Below, piece by piece: positions 38,094-45,938 of a DNA stretch of 64,000 nt; position 1 is the first letter of the stretch; the number at the start of each line of letters is the position of its first letter. The notes beneath the pieces are model-generated. The model was given only the letters and a program-made list of their open reading frames with translations. It ran no database searches and had not been told where the DNA came from. A program made the position numbers and the translations under genes. The stretch comes from Desulfuromonas sp. DDH964 (lineage in GTDB: Bacteria; Desulfobacterota; Desulfuromonadia; Desulfuromonadales; DDH964): the NCBI RefSeq assembly GCF_001611275.1, contig NZ_CP015080.1, positions 930,001-994,000 on the forward strand, in the 5' to 3' direction.

Positions 38094-38372
38094 CTACTTG
38101 ACGGCTTTGCCGGTCTCGGGCCACTCCGGGTCGACAACCTTGACCCGGCCAAGGAAGCCGTAGCTGACCAGGGTCAGGCGGATCGTATCCTTGACCGTGG
38201 AGGCGATGAAGAAGTTCGAGTAATCGAGCTGGGCCAGGGCCTGCTCGGTCGCTTCGCCTTCCGGGAGCTGGCAGACTTCGACAATCGCCTGCTGGTGCGC
38301 TTCGAAGCCGGGATTGGTGTAGTAGCCGTAGCCGATGGCGGCCACCAGAATCAGTCCGATCAGTTTCTTCAT
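38094..38372 (-). CDS. Small exported or membrane-anchored protein
   Basis: 92 residues with an N-terminal hydrophobic segment (LIGLILVAAIGYGYY), then NPGFEAHQQAIVEVC. Resembles small DUF4359-type proteins, with low certainty. GGGAGG lies six bases before the ATG. Confidence 0.65.
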   Translation of the reverse strand: MKKLIGLILVAAIGYGYYTNPGFEAHQQAIVEVCQLPEGEATEQALAQLDYSNFFIASTVKDTIRLTLVSYGFLGRVKVVDPEWPETGKAVK

Positions 38373-38425
38373 ACCTTACCTCCCTGCCTACCCGTCATTG
38401 CCATTCCTCTCTCCCTTCTTTCCGA

Positions 38426-39100
38426 TCAGTCCCGTTCGGCGAGCCAGATCGCATGCAGGTCCCCCTGCTTGTCATGTTCATGCACCCGCGTCTGCTGCAC
38501 CCTGAAGCCGACCTTGCGCAGCCGCTCCATGAAGTTGCGCGAGGGACCGGCCGACCAGACGGCGAGGATCCCCTGCGGCCGCAGGGCACCGTAGCTTGCC
38601 GTCAGACCGTCGGTGCTGTAGAGCCAGTCGTTCTTGCGACGGGTGAACCCCTCGGGACCGTTGTCGACATCGAGCAGGATTGCATCAAAGGCGCGGCGTT
38701 CGGCCTTGAGGATGCGGGCGACATCCCCCTCCCGCACCCGGGTGCGCGGGTCGCGCAGCGGGTGGCCGGCGAACTCGCCGAGGGGCCCCCGGTTCCAGGC
38801 CACCACCGCCGGTACCAGCTCGGCCACGACCACCTCGGCGTCCGGCCCGAGATGATGCAGCGCCGCGGCAAGGGTAAAGCCCATGCCAAGGCCGCCGACC
38901 AGGACCCTCGCCCCGGGACGGGCGGCGATGCGCCGGCAGGCCACCGCCGCCAGCGCATCCTCCGAATCGTGGGCCCAGGTGCTCATCAGGGCGCCGCCGC
39001 CGGCGACACTGATCGAATATTCTTCCTCGCGCTTGTAGAGCAGCAACTCCCCTTCGTGTCCGGGGATCGGCGCGCTGTCGATCAGTTTCCAGTCATCCAT
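38426..39100 (-). CDS. Spermidine-synthase-like methyltransferase-fold protein
   Basis: 224 residues of the polyamine-synthase fold (VLVGGLGMGFTLAAALHHL, VVAELVPAVVAWN, DAILLDVDNGPEGF). Residues that would select decarboxylated SAM and putrescine cannot be confirmed, and the short N-terminal domain is that of stand-alone spermidine-synthase-like proteins of unknown substrate. Start at 39100 (MDDWKLIDSAP) after GAAGG. Confidence 0.72.
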   Translation of the reverse strand: MDDWKLIDSAPIPGHEGELLLYKREEEYSISVAGGGALMSTWAHDSEDALAAVACRRIAARPGARVLVGGLGMGFTLAAALHHLGPDAEVVVAELVPAVVAWNRGPLGEFAGHPLRDPRTRVREGDVARILKAERRAFDAILLDVDNGPEGFTRRKNDWLYSTDGLTASYGALRPQGILAVWSAGPSRNFMERLRKVGFRVQQTRVHEHDKQGDLHAIWLAERD

Positions 39101-39147
39101 GGAGCAGCCTTCGCAGGGTAGCGGGCCGATGGCGGCCGTTGCAGAAG

Positions 39148-39552
39148 TTAAACTGGCAATCCGTGGTCGCTGCACCACTGGCGCAGCAGCTGTTCGAGCT
39201 GGGCTGTCGCGAAAATCTCCCAGAGGTCAAGCAGTCCCTTGCGGCGCAGCAGCTCCTTGAGGTTGCGAAAAGCCCCGGGCCGGCCGAAGAGCGCTTCGAT
39301 CCGGGTCCGTTCCCCCGGGCAGTGACGGTCGACGAACTCCAGCACCAGCGGCTTGCCGGGGTCGAGGTCGCGGCGGTGGGGGATGGCGAGATAGTCGGCA
39401 TCGTCGCCGCTGCCGGGCGGGGCCTCGTCATAGCCCGCCTTCAGCGAGGCGAGGTAGACCTTGCCGGTGGGGCGGTGGACCAGGGCCCGGCGCTCTCCGG
39501 GCGGGGCGTCGCTGACAAAGTGGAAGGCATCGTCGATACTGTCGAAGGCCAT
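39148..39552 (-). CDS. UPF0158-like protein
   Basis: 134 residues beginning MAFDSIDDAFHFVSD; the acidic N-terminal region, YLAIPHRRDLDPGKPLVLEFV and the Arg-rich middle fit UPF0158, a family without known function. Start chosen at the ATG at 39552, where the family alignment begins; the ribosome site is weak. Confidence 0.62.
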   Translation of the reverse strand: MAFDSIDDAFHFVSDAPPGERRALVHRPTGKVYLASLKAGYDEAPPGSGDDADYLAIPHRRDLDPGKPLVLEFVDRHCPGERTRIEALFGRPGAFRNLKELLRRKGLLDLWEIFATAQLEQLLRQWCSDHGLPV

Positions 39553-39651
39553 GGCGGCTCCGCGGGACGGGCGAAAAGAAAACTGCCGGAAGGAATTTAG
39601 CACACCTCGCCCGCTGTCGATAGCGGCAATCGCCGGTTAGCCCCGCTGACG

Positions 39652-40113
39652 CTAGTCGCCGGGAATCAGGACCAGGTCGAAGTGACCTTCGCCACTGCCG
39701 GGGCGCGGGTAGTGCTGGGTGATCAGTTCGCTGAAGCCGGGGGCGGTGACGAGCAGGTGGATGTGGGGCGGCCGGCTGCCGTAGCGGCCGGGGAAATGGC
39801 TCTGGAAGAAATAGTTCCCGTTCGTGCGGGAGAAGAGGGTCGCCCGCCAGCGGTCGTCGTAGCGCCCGTCCGGTCCGGTCAGCCAGACCTCGATTCGGGC
39901 GCCGGCGATCGGCGCGCAATCCTGTGCCGACCTGACCTGGCCGAAAAGAAGATAACCCTGACCGATGGCATTGCGCACCGGCGCTTCCGGCCGGTAGAAG
40001 GGACCCTCGGCGTCGGGTGGGGTAGGGGTGCACCTTAAGGCCGGACCGGCAGCTTCGCCGCTGACGGCCAGGGCGAGCAGAAGCAGGATGCAGGGGACGA
40101 TTCTCGGCATCAT
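39652..40113 (-). CDS. Secreted intradiol-dioxygenase-like protein
   Basis: 153 residues with a signal peptide (VPCILLLLALAVSGEA). The mature part has the intradiol ring-cleavage dioxygenase core: EGPFYRPEAPVRN, GARIEVWLTGPDGRYDDRW, and the metal-ligand region GRYGSRPPHIHLLV. Catalytic members bind Fe(III) with two Tyr and two His; PHIH supplies the His candidates. Secreted versions without aromatic catabolic neighbours are common and of uncertain substrate. Confidence 0.75.
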   Translation of the reverse strand: MMPRIVPCILLLLALAVSGEAAGPALRCTPTPPDAEGPFYRPEAPVRNAIGQGYLLFGQVRSAQDCAPIAGARIEVWLTGPDGRYDDRWRATLFSRTNGNYFFQSHFPGRYGSRPPHIHLLVTAPGFSELITQHYPRPGSGEGHFDLVLIPGD

Positions 40114-40137
40114 ATCCTTGGCCGGGGGAGCGTAGGC

Positions 40138-40245
40138 CTATCTCTTCTTCTCGGCCTTTTTGACCTTCTTGTCGGCCTTCTTCTCTTTCTGGGTTTTGGC
40201 CGGCTCCTTTTTCGCCTCTTTTTTACTGTCCTGGCCTTTGCTCAT
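40138..40245 (-). CDS. Tiny Lys-rich protein
   Basis: 35 residues, almost only Lys, Glu, Ala and Gln (starts MSKGQDSKKEAKKE). AGGGAG lies ten bases upstream of the ATG. Similar in character to the 41-residue protein at 33475. May bind nucleic acid; no function known. Confidence 0.55.
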   Translation of the reverse strand: MSKGQDSKKEAKKEPAKTQKEKKADKKVKKAEKKR

Positions 40246-40353
40246 GCTCTTTTCTCCCTGGTGCGCGCGAGGAAAAAATCCGATCTGAAAAAAGTCCAAT
40301 TCTGCCATCTGCCGGAAGGAGAAAATATGCCGGTGTGCCGACCCCGCAGTGCC

Positions 40354-41550
40354 TCAGCTGTCGCTGGTCATGATGAAGAGGGGCTGGCGCAGGAAGGAAT
40401 CGTACTTCGGTCGCAGCCGGTCGACGCTGTAATATTTGGCGACGTCGACCACCTTCTTCTGGCCGGTGACGATGGTGATCGGCACCGTGTCGTAGCTGCC
40501 ATTGTGAATACTCACCAGCCGCCCCGAGGTGCCGGCGAGGACCAGGTCGAGGGCCATGTTGCCGAAAGCCATCGGCACGATCGAGTCGAGGGCGTCGGGA
40601 TCGCCGCTGCGGACCAGGTAGCCGAGGCGCTGGTTGAGGACGTTGATGCGCCGGCCGTTGTTGTATTTGGGCGAGAGCTCCTTGAGCAGGACCGAAACCT
40701 GGTCGCCGATGCCACCGAGCTTGCGGTGACCGTACTGGTCGACCTCCTCCCCTTCGAAACTCATCCCCTGCTGGTGGCGCATCTTCGCCCCTTCCGAGAC
40801 CAGCACCACCGAGTACTTGCTCGGGTGGCGGTTGCGGTCCTCGGTGAGGAGTTCGGCAAGTTTTTCGATGTCGAAATCGTGCTCGGGGATGATGCAGCGG
40901 TCGGCCGCCCCGGCCATGGTCGGCAGCAGGGCGCTGAAGCCGGCGTAACGGCCGAAGACCTCGATCACCAGGTAGCGTTCATGGCTGCCGGCCGAGGTGC
41001 GCAGGCGGTGGGTCAACTCGATGGTGCGGGTGACGCAGGTCGAGAAGCCGATGCAGTAGTCGGTGCCGGGGACGTCATTGTCCATCGTCTTGGGGATGGC
41101 GACCACCTTGACCCCCTCCTCGTGGAGACGCTGGGCATAGCTGAGGGTATCGTCGCCGCCGATCGGGATCAGAAAGTCGAGGCCGAGAAACTCGATCTGC
41201 TTCAAAACGTCAGGGGTGACATCGTTGATGTCGGCGGCGTACCTGTCGCGCAGGTGCGCGGGGAGGTTGGCTTTGGGGAGGTGGCTCGGCCGGGTGCGCG
41301 AGGTGTGCAGGAAGGTGCCGCCGGTGCGCCCGGCGCGGTTGACGATATCCTGGGTCAGTTCCTGCACGCAGGCGCTGTTGTCGGCGTGTGGGTCGGGGAC
41401 CAGTTCCACCAGCCCCGCCCAGCCGCGGCGGATGCCGAGGACCCGGTAGCCTTCGCGCAGGGCGCGGATGGTGATGGCGCGGATCGCCGGGTTGAGGCCG
41501 GGGACGTCGCCGCCGCCGGTCAGGATGCCGATGGTTCCCTTGCTGGCCAT
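40354..41550 (-). CDS. 6-phosphofructokinase, probably pyrophosphate-dependent
   Basis: 398 residues. Substrate motifs PKTMDND (153-159) and GGDDT (131-135) are visible. In ATP-using enzymes of the E. coli type these read PGTIDND and GGDGS; the Asp after GGD and the Lys of PKT are the residues that block ATP and favour pyrophosphate. The donor is therefore inferred to be PPi, which makes the step reversible and spares ATP. AGGAG lies before the ATG. Alone in its transcription unit. Confidence 0.85.
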   Translation of the reverse strand: MASKGTIGILTGGGDVPGLNPAIRAITIRALREGYRVLGIRRGWAGLVELVPDPHADNSACVQELTQDIVNRAGRTGGTFLHTSRTRPSHLPKANLPAHLRDRYAADINDVTPDVLKQIEFLGLDFLIPIGGDDTLSYAQRLHEEGVKVVAIPKTMDNDVPGTDYCIGFSTCVTRTIELTHRLRTSAGSHERYLVIEVFGRYAGFSALLPTMAGAADRCIIPEHDFDIEKLAELLTEDRNRHPSKYSVVLVSEGAKMRHQQGMSFEGEEVDQYGHRKLGGIGDQVSVLLKELSPKYNNGRRINVLNQRLGYLVRSGDPDALDSIVPMAFGNMALDLVLAGTSGRLVSIHNGSYDTVPITIVTGQKKVVDVAKYYSVDRLRPKYDSFLRQPLFIMTSDS

Positions 41551-41658
41551 GAGCGTTCTCCTGGGGGTCGGGAAAAGAGGGATTGTGCTCTTGCCACGAT
41601 GTTACCGGAAGGGGGGCAAATTACCAGCGGCGCAGTGCACCAGGGCCCGCCCCTGCCG

Positions 41659-42057
41659 TCACTTTATTCGGAGCCGGTCGAGGCTCCAGGAGCCGCCTCC
41701 GGCGGCCGCCAGGTAGAGGAAGACGAAGCAGTAGAAGACCGCCAGTTCTCCCTGGTTGGCGAGAGGCCAGAACCCCTTGCCGGCATGGACCATGAAATAG
41801 GCGAAGGCCATCTGCCCCGAGAGGATGAAGGCGGTCCAGCGGGTGAAGAGCCCGACGAGCAGCAGCAGGCCGCCGCCGAGTTCGAGCACACCGGCCAGGC
41901 CGATCAGCGAAAAGAGTTCAGGGGGCGGACCGGGCATGGCGACAGGAAGGTTGAAGAGTTTCTGCCCGCCGTGCTGGAGGAAGAGAAAACCGACGATAGC
42001 ACGCATGACGCTTAACAGCGGTGGTGCCCAGGATGCCGGGAAAGCGGAATCTCGCAT
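41659..42057 (-). CDS. DoxX-family membrane protein
   Basis: 132 residues, four predicted membrane helices, with the DoxX hallmarks RAIVGFLFLQHGGQKLF and GVLELGGGLLLLVGLFTRW. Function in bacteria is mostly undefined (thiosulfate:quinone oxidoreductase subunit or redox stress in some). Start at 42057 with AGGGAG upstream. Confidence 0.82.
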   Translation of the reverse strand: MRDSAFPASWAPPLLSVMRAIVGFLFLQHGGQKLFNLPVAMPGPPPELFSLIGLAGVLELGGGLLLLVGLFTRWTAFILSGQMAFAYFMVHAGKGFWPLANQGELAVFYCFVFLYLAAAGGGSWSLDRLRIK

Positions 42058-42172
42058 GGGAATCTCCCTGGTTGGGGTGGAACCGGTTTTACTCATTATA
42101 ACCGGTTCTGCACGCTTTGGTTACGCCCCCGGCAGCTTCTGTCGCTAATCGGTGGTAGGCGATTGTATCCTC

Positions 42173-42218
42173 TAAAAAAAAGACCCCGCTGGCAGGCCCT
42201 TGCCCGGCGCGGGGTCTT
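42173..42218 (-). terminator. Strong minus-strand terminator
   Basis: AAGACCCCGC / GCGGGGTCTT stem followed on the minus strand by TTTTTTTA. It ends the two small genes at 42350-42765. Confidence 0.85.
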
Positions 42219-42349
42219 GGAACAGGGAGCGGCTACTGCTCCCGAGAGGAGATTGATGCACATCACCTTCGCATATTGCAACCAGTGAGGCAATCGCGAG
42301 CGCGCCGCCCGTCCTGCAGCAAAGCTGGAACGGGAGCTGGCGGCGGAAG

Positions 42350-42544
42350 TCAGGTTCCGGAGTCGGCGGCCCGCTGGTAGAAGAAGTCGAGGAGCAGGTC
42401 GGCATCGCGGGGCGAGAGGTCGAACTTGAAGATCGCCTCCTGGACCAGGGATCGCCAGGGGAGGTCGGGCTGGTCCTGCAGCCGTTCCGAAATCCAGCGG
42501 ATGGCGCGCCGCAGCTCTTCACCCTTGGGCAGCAGTTCGTTCAT
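42350..42544 (-). CDS. Small protein of unknown function
   Basis: 64 residues (begins MNELLPKGEELRRAIRWISE), predicted helical, no motif recognised. It follows the DUF3185 gene by five bases, so the two form an operon ending at 42173. Confidence 0.65.
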   Translation of the reverse strand: MNELLPKGEELRRAIRWISERLQDQPDLPWRSLVQEAIFKFDLSPRDADLLLDFFYQRAADSGT

Positions 42545-42549
42545 GGAGA

Positions 42550-42765
42550 TTACCTTTTGACCAGCAGGAAGAGGCCGACGGCGGCACTGACCGCCCCGCC
42601 GATGTAGCGGTACATCACCTCGTTGGGCATGGCGCCGGTCAGTTTGACCGAGACCTGGGAGGCGAGGGAACCTGAAATCTGGTGTCCCCAGTAGGCGAGA
42701 CCGATGCCGATCACCAGCAGGGCGAGGCCGAGCGCTTTGGAAACCGTTCCCGAACTTGCAGCCAT
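42550..42765 (-). CDS. DUF3185-family small membrane protein
   Basis: 71 residues with two hydrophobic helices (LGLALLVIGIGLAYWG and YIGGAVSAAVGLFLLV), matching DUF3185. Function unknown. AAAGGA lies nine bases from the ATG. First gene of a two-gene unit. Confidence 0.75.
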   Translation of the reverse strand: MAASSGTVSKALGLALLVIGIGLAYWGHQISGSLASQVSVKLTGAMPNEVMYRYIGGAVSAAVGLFLLVKR

Positions 42766-42822
42766 GGCAGAAAATCCTTTCTGAAACGCCCGCCCCTGTA
42801 TGAGACGCCGGCGACCCGTAGA

Positions 42823-43004
42823 CTAGTGTCCATCCGGAACCTCCAGATGGGCACGGCGTGGTTTCCGAGTCGGAAACGAGGAATTTTTCGTTGTGGCAAG
42901 GAAATCGAGGACTTGCGCGGAGGCGTACACCGGTACGCCGCACAAGCAAGGCCGAAGATTGAAGCCACCACGGCGGAAAAGAGCCGTTTCCGGACGGAAA
43001 CTAG
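42823..43004. repeat. Candidate 182-bp MITE-like element
   Basis: Terminal inverted repeats CTAGTGTCCATCCGGAAC (42823-42840) and the complement of TTTCCGGACGGAAACTAG (42987-43004) match at 16 of 18 positions. Internal hairpins include TTTCCG-AGT-CGGAAA and GGCGTACACCGGTACGCC. No clear target duplication and no second copy in the window. It fills the gene-free stretch 42766-43088. Confidence 0.45.
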
Positions 43005-43088
43005 ACTATACAGGAAAAATCCCAGCGGTGGCAGTCGTTGTTGCATCCCGGTAAGCGGCCTCCCGCCACGCGGCGCCGCTCCTCGCAG

Positions 43089-43772
43089 CTAGAAGCTGAA
43101 GCTCTCCCCCGGCGTCAGGACCGCCACCTTGGTGTCCGTTTCGGCTTCGACCCGGGCTTTCCAGGCCGCCGCGTCCTGGTGCAGCAGCTCGAAGGTGTTG
43201 TAGTGGATTGGAATCACCGTCTTCGGCTGCAGCAGCTTCACCGCCCGCAGGGCGTCGTCGGGACCCATGGTGTAGTTGTCGCCGATGGGGATCACCGCCA
43301 CCTCCAGGCCCTCCTCGCCAATCAGCCGCATGTCGCCGAACAGCCCAGTGTCCTGGGCGGTGTAGATCTTCTTGCCGTCGTTGGTGGTCAGCAAAAAGCC
43401 GGCCGGGTTGCCGCCGTAGGAGCCGTCGGGGAGCATCGAGCCGTGCAGGGCGAGGGTCAGCTTGAGGTAGCCGAAGGGATGGCGGTGGCCGCCGCCGAGG
43501 TGCTGGCCGTGGAGCTTCTCCAGCCCCTGCCGGCCGAGCCAGGTGACGATCTCGTGGTTGGCGATCACCAGGGTGCCAGTGCGCCGGGCGATGGCGATGG
43601 CATCGCCGATATGGTCGCCGTGGCCGTGGCTGACCAGGATGAAATCGGGCGAGACCTCGTCCGCCGTGGTCGAGGCGGCCGGGTTGCCGCTGAAAAAGGG
43701 GTCGATGATCAGTTGGTGGCCACCGGTTTCGAGGCCGAGGGTGGCGTGGCCGTACCAGGTCAGTTTGTTCAT
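43089..43772 (-). CDS. UPF0173 metal-dependent hydrolase (MBL fold)
   Basis: 227 residues, metallo-beta-lactamase fold with VSHGHGDHIGDA as the metal-binding motif, plus HEIVTWL and the C-terminal IPIHYNTF. Length and order match UPF0173, whose substrate is unknown. AGGAGG lies before the ATG at 43772. Confidence 0.87.
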   Translation of the reverse strand: MNKLTWYGHATLGLETGGHQLIIDPFFSGNPAASTTADEVSPDFILVSHGHGDHIGDAIAIARRTGTLVIANHEIVTWLGRQGLEKLHGQHLGGGHRHPFGYLKLTLALHGSMLPDGSYGGNPAGFLLTTNDGKKIYTAQDTGLFGDMRLIGEEGLEVAVIPIGDNYTMGPDDALRAVKLLQPKTVIPIHYNTFELLHQDAAAWKARVEAETDTKVAVLTPGESFSF

Positions 43773-43809
43773 GGACCTCCTCCTTGGCTGCGGAGAGTGG
43801 GGGCGGGCC

Positions 43810-43959
43810 TCAGCCGGTCTCTTCGAAGCGGCAGCTGAGATCTTCGTCGGCCAGCAGGCCCGAGCAGACCGGGCAGACCCGCTCGCCATTATCTTCACGC
43901 TCCAACAGTTCGTCTTCCTGCCAGAGTTCTCCACATTCGGTACAGGGTGCTTCTTGCAT
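43810..43959 (-). CDS. Small double-CxxC protein
   Basis: 49 residues with two CxxC knuckles (APCTECGELW and RVCPVCSGLL), probably one zinc site. AGGAGG lies five bases before the ATG. Divergent from the SDR gene. Confidence 0.65.
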   Translation of the reverse strand: MQEAPCTECGELWQEDELLEREDNGERVCPVCSGLLADEDLSCRFEETG

Positions 43960-43980
43960 GGCATCCTCCTTTTCTGGTTG

Positions 43981-44061
43981 CCTATATTTTACCACGGGCG
44001 GGCGGGACCGGTTGCCGCTGCCTTGCCAACCCCCGTCGGCCGTGGTTGAGTTAAATATAGG
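43981..44061. promoter_or_regulatory. Symmetric divergent promoter region
   Basis: Arms CCTATATTTTACCACGG (43981-43997) and the complement of the segment 44040-44061 (CCGTGGTTGAG...) are inverted repeats apart from a five-base insertion. Each side contributes an A/T-rich -10-like AAATATAGG pointing outward. Suggests one regulator controlling both genes. Confidence 0.35.
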
Positions 44062-44108
44062 TCCGCTGTTGTGCCATACCGGCACCGCCGGCCGGAAAGG
44101 AGTACATC

Positions 44109-44801
44109 ATGTCGACACTTCTCATTACTGGAGCCAACCGCGGCATCGGCCTGGAGCTGGTCAAGGTCTTCGCCGGCAAGGGGTGGCGGGTGCTTGCCTG
44201 CTGCCGGCGCCCGGAGGTGGCCACGGAGCTGCAATCCCTGGCCGCCGCCGCATCCGGGGTCACGATCCACCGCCTCGAGGTGACCGACGGCGGGCAGATC
44301 GCCGCCCTGGCCACGGAGCTCGCCGGCACGCCGATCGATATCCTGCTCAACAACGCCGGGATCAAGGGGCCAAAGCAGCAGGGCTTCGGCCAGAGCGACG
44401 AGGAGGGCTGGCTCGAGACCTTCCGGGTCAATACCATTGCCCCGATGCGCCTGACCGAGGCTCTGGTTGAGCAGGTCGCCGCCAGCGAGCGGCGCATCGT
44501 CGCTACCCTCGGCACCGTCATGGGGAGCATTGCGGAGAATAGCAGCGGCGGATACTACGCCTACCGCACCTCGAAGGCAGCGGTGCATATGCTGATGAAG
44601 GGACTTGCCATCGACCTGGCGGCACGGGGCATTCTCACCGTCTCCCTTCATCCCGGCTGGGTACGCACCAGCATGGGTGGGAAATCCGCCCCGGTGGCGC
44701 CGGCCGAAAGTGCCGCCGGGCTAGCAGAGGTGCTCCTCGGCCTGACCCCGGAACAGAGCGGCGGACTTTACGACTTCGAGGGGAAAGAGCGTCCCTGGTG
44801 A
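44109..44801 (+). CDS. Short-chain dehydrogenase/reductase
   Basis: 230-residue classical SDR: cofactor loop TGANRGIG near the N-terminus, LLNNAGI, and the catalytic Tyr-x3-Lys in YAYRTSKAAV. Similar to C-factor/carbonyl-reductase-like SDRs. Substrate unknown. GGAAAGGAG precedes the ATG. Confidence 0.87.
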   Translation: MSTLLITGANRGIGLELVKVFAGKGWRVLACCRRPEVATELQSLAAAASGVTIHRLEVTDGGQIAALATELAGTPIDILLNNAGIKGPKQQGFGQSDEEGWLETFRVNTIAPMRLTEALVEQVAASERRIVATLGTVMGSIAENSSGGYYAYRTSKAAVHMLMKGLAIDLAARGILTVSLHPGWVRTSMGGKSAPVAPAESAAGLAEVLLGLTPEQSGGLYDFEGKERPW

Positions 44802-44816
44802 CCTTTGCCCGGCGCC

Positions 44817-44907
44817 TCACCCCTGCTGGTGGAACCAGGTCAGCACCGCCTCGACCGGCTGCGCGCCGGCGAGCTGGGCAATTGCCTTGCCGCCGCGTCG
44901 CTTCGGT
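44817..44907 (-). pseudogene. Possible 3' remnant of a DsbA/FrnE-type gene
   Basis: An open frame ending ...AIAQLAGAQPVEAVLTWF plus HQQG and a stop, without any upstream gene body. GAQP-x-E near the C-terminus is typical of DsbA-family oxidoreductases. It directly follows the FMN-reductase stop. Too short for certainty. Confidence 0.25.
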
Positions 44908-44910
44908 GAC

Positions 44911-45546
44911 TCAGCGGATGAAGTGCATGTAGGCCTTTTTCTCCTGCGGGGGCGGCGTCACCGCCCCCTTGCCGTGTTTGACCAGCTGCAGCAGCCACGC
45001 CATGTTCTTGCCGAGCACCCGCATGATCTGCACCCCTTCCTCGTCCTGGGCCACCTCCCCCGGCATGCGGCCGTGGATCACGTTCCAGTAGTTGGAGGTG
45101 GGGATCAGCATCTCCGAATACATCAGGAAATTGTTGAGCTGCTCCCAGGCCGGGATACCGCCGGAGCGGCGCACCGCGACGACCGCGGCGCCGACCTTGT
45201 GGCGGAAGAGGCCGCCGTTCATGCCGGCGACGTAGAAGGCGCGGTCGAGGAAGGACTTCATCGCCCCCGACATGGCGGCGTAGTGGACCGGCGAGCCGAG
45301 GAGGACGCCGTCGGCCGCCTTGATCTGCTGAATCCAGGTGTTGACCTCGTCGCCGGGGAGGACGCACTTCTCGTCCTTGTTCTTGGCGCACATGCCGCAG
45401 GCAATGCAGCCGCGGATCACCTGGTCGCCGACGGTGACGACCTCGGTCGCGATCCCGGCCGCCTCCAGCTCCGCCGTGACCATGTTCAAGGCCTGGCGGG
45501 TGTTTCCTTCCTTGCGTGGACTGCCGTTGAATGCGACGACTTTCAT
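44911..45546 (-). CDS. NADPH-dependent FMN reductase / iron-sulfur flavoprotein family
   Basis: 211 residues with flavodoxin fold: FNGSPRKEGNTRQAL binds the FMN phosphate, SPVHYAAMSGAMKSFLDR is the second flavin loop, and GCIACGMCAKNKDEKC supplies closely spaced Cys for a possible iron-sulfur cluster. Electron-transfer role likely, partner unknown. In its present state the ATG has no strong ribosome site, because the 95-bp REP doublet (45552-45646) lies between the start codon and an AGGGAGGG sequence. Confidence 0.85.
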   Translation of the reverse strand: MKVVAFNGSPRKEGNTRQALNMVTAELEAAGIATEVVTVGDQVIRGCIACGMCAKNKDEKCVLPGDEVNTWIQQIKAADGVLLGSPVHYAAMSGAMKSFLDRAFYVAGMNGGLFRHKVGAAVVAVRRSGGIPAWEQLNNFLMYSEMLIPTSNYWNVIHGRMPGEVAQDEEGVQIMRVLGKNMAWLLQLVKHGKGAVTPPPQEKKAYMHFIR

Positions 45547-45551
45547 GCTTC

Positions 45552-45646
45552 AATCTCAGGTGGGTCGAATTCCCCGAAGCTTGCTTCGATGAAAGCGATC
45601 AATCTAAACTTTTGATACCCCGTAGCTTGCTGCGGGGAGATTCATT
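45552..45646 (+). repeat. 95-bp REP doublet, copy 2 (upstream of FMN reductase)
   Basis: Identical to 5845-5939. Taking out these 95 bases would leave, on the minus strand, ACAGGGAGG-GAAGC-ATG, a near-ideal Shine-Dalgarno spacing. With the element in place the bases before the ATG are GAGATTGAAGC. No target duplication. Confidence 0.9.
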
Positions 45647-45872
45647 CCTCCCTGTCGGTTCGAGCCGGGTTTGTGGCATTGTCGTGATGAAATATCATCC
45701 GTGCAGGTAAAGAGTAGCGGCCATTCTAGGGGGAATGGTCGCTGGGATCAACCACGAAGGCGCCCCCAACGAAATGATGACGCTGCAGCTCACCCGCCAT
45801 GCCTGCCACCTCGGTTTCGTCCGGCCCGGAACCGGCGGGCGCTACTGGTCCGAGGAGCGGGCGGGAGGGAAG

Positions 45873-45908
45873 GATAAGAAAGGCGGCCAATCGGCCGCCT
45901 TTCTTATC
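45873..45908. terminator. Bidirectional terminator downstream of the SRAP gene
   Basis: A 16-bp perfect stem (GATAAGAAAGGCGGCC and complement), loop AATC, 31 bp beyond the SRAP stop. The remaining bases 45647-45872 hold no gene I can support. Confidence 0.72.
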
Positions 45909-45938
45909 GGATGTGACCCCGTTGGGGTTCTGACCCCT

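Noticed and set aside
44840..45553. 237-codon Arg/His-rich frame overlapping the FMN-reductase gene
   Set aside because: Shadow frame; the frame with flavodoxin motifs is the real one.
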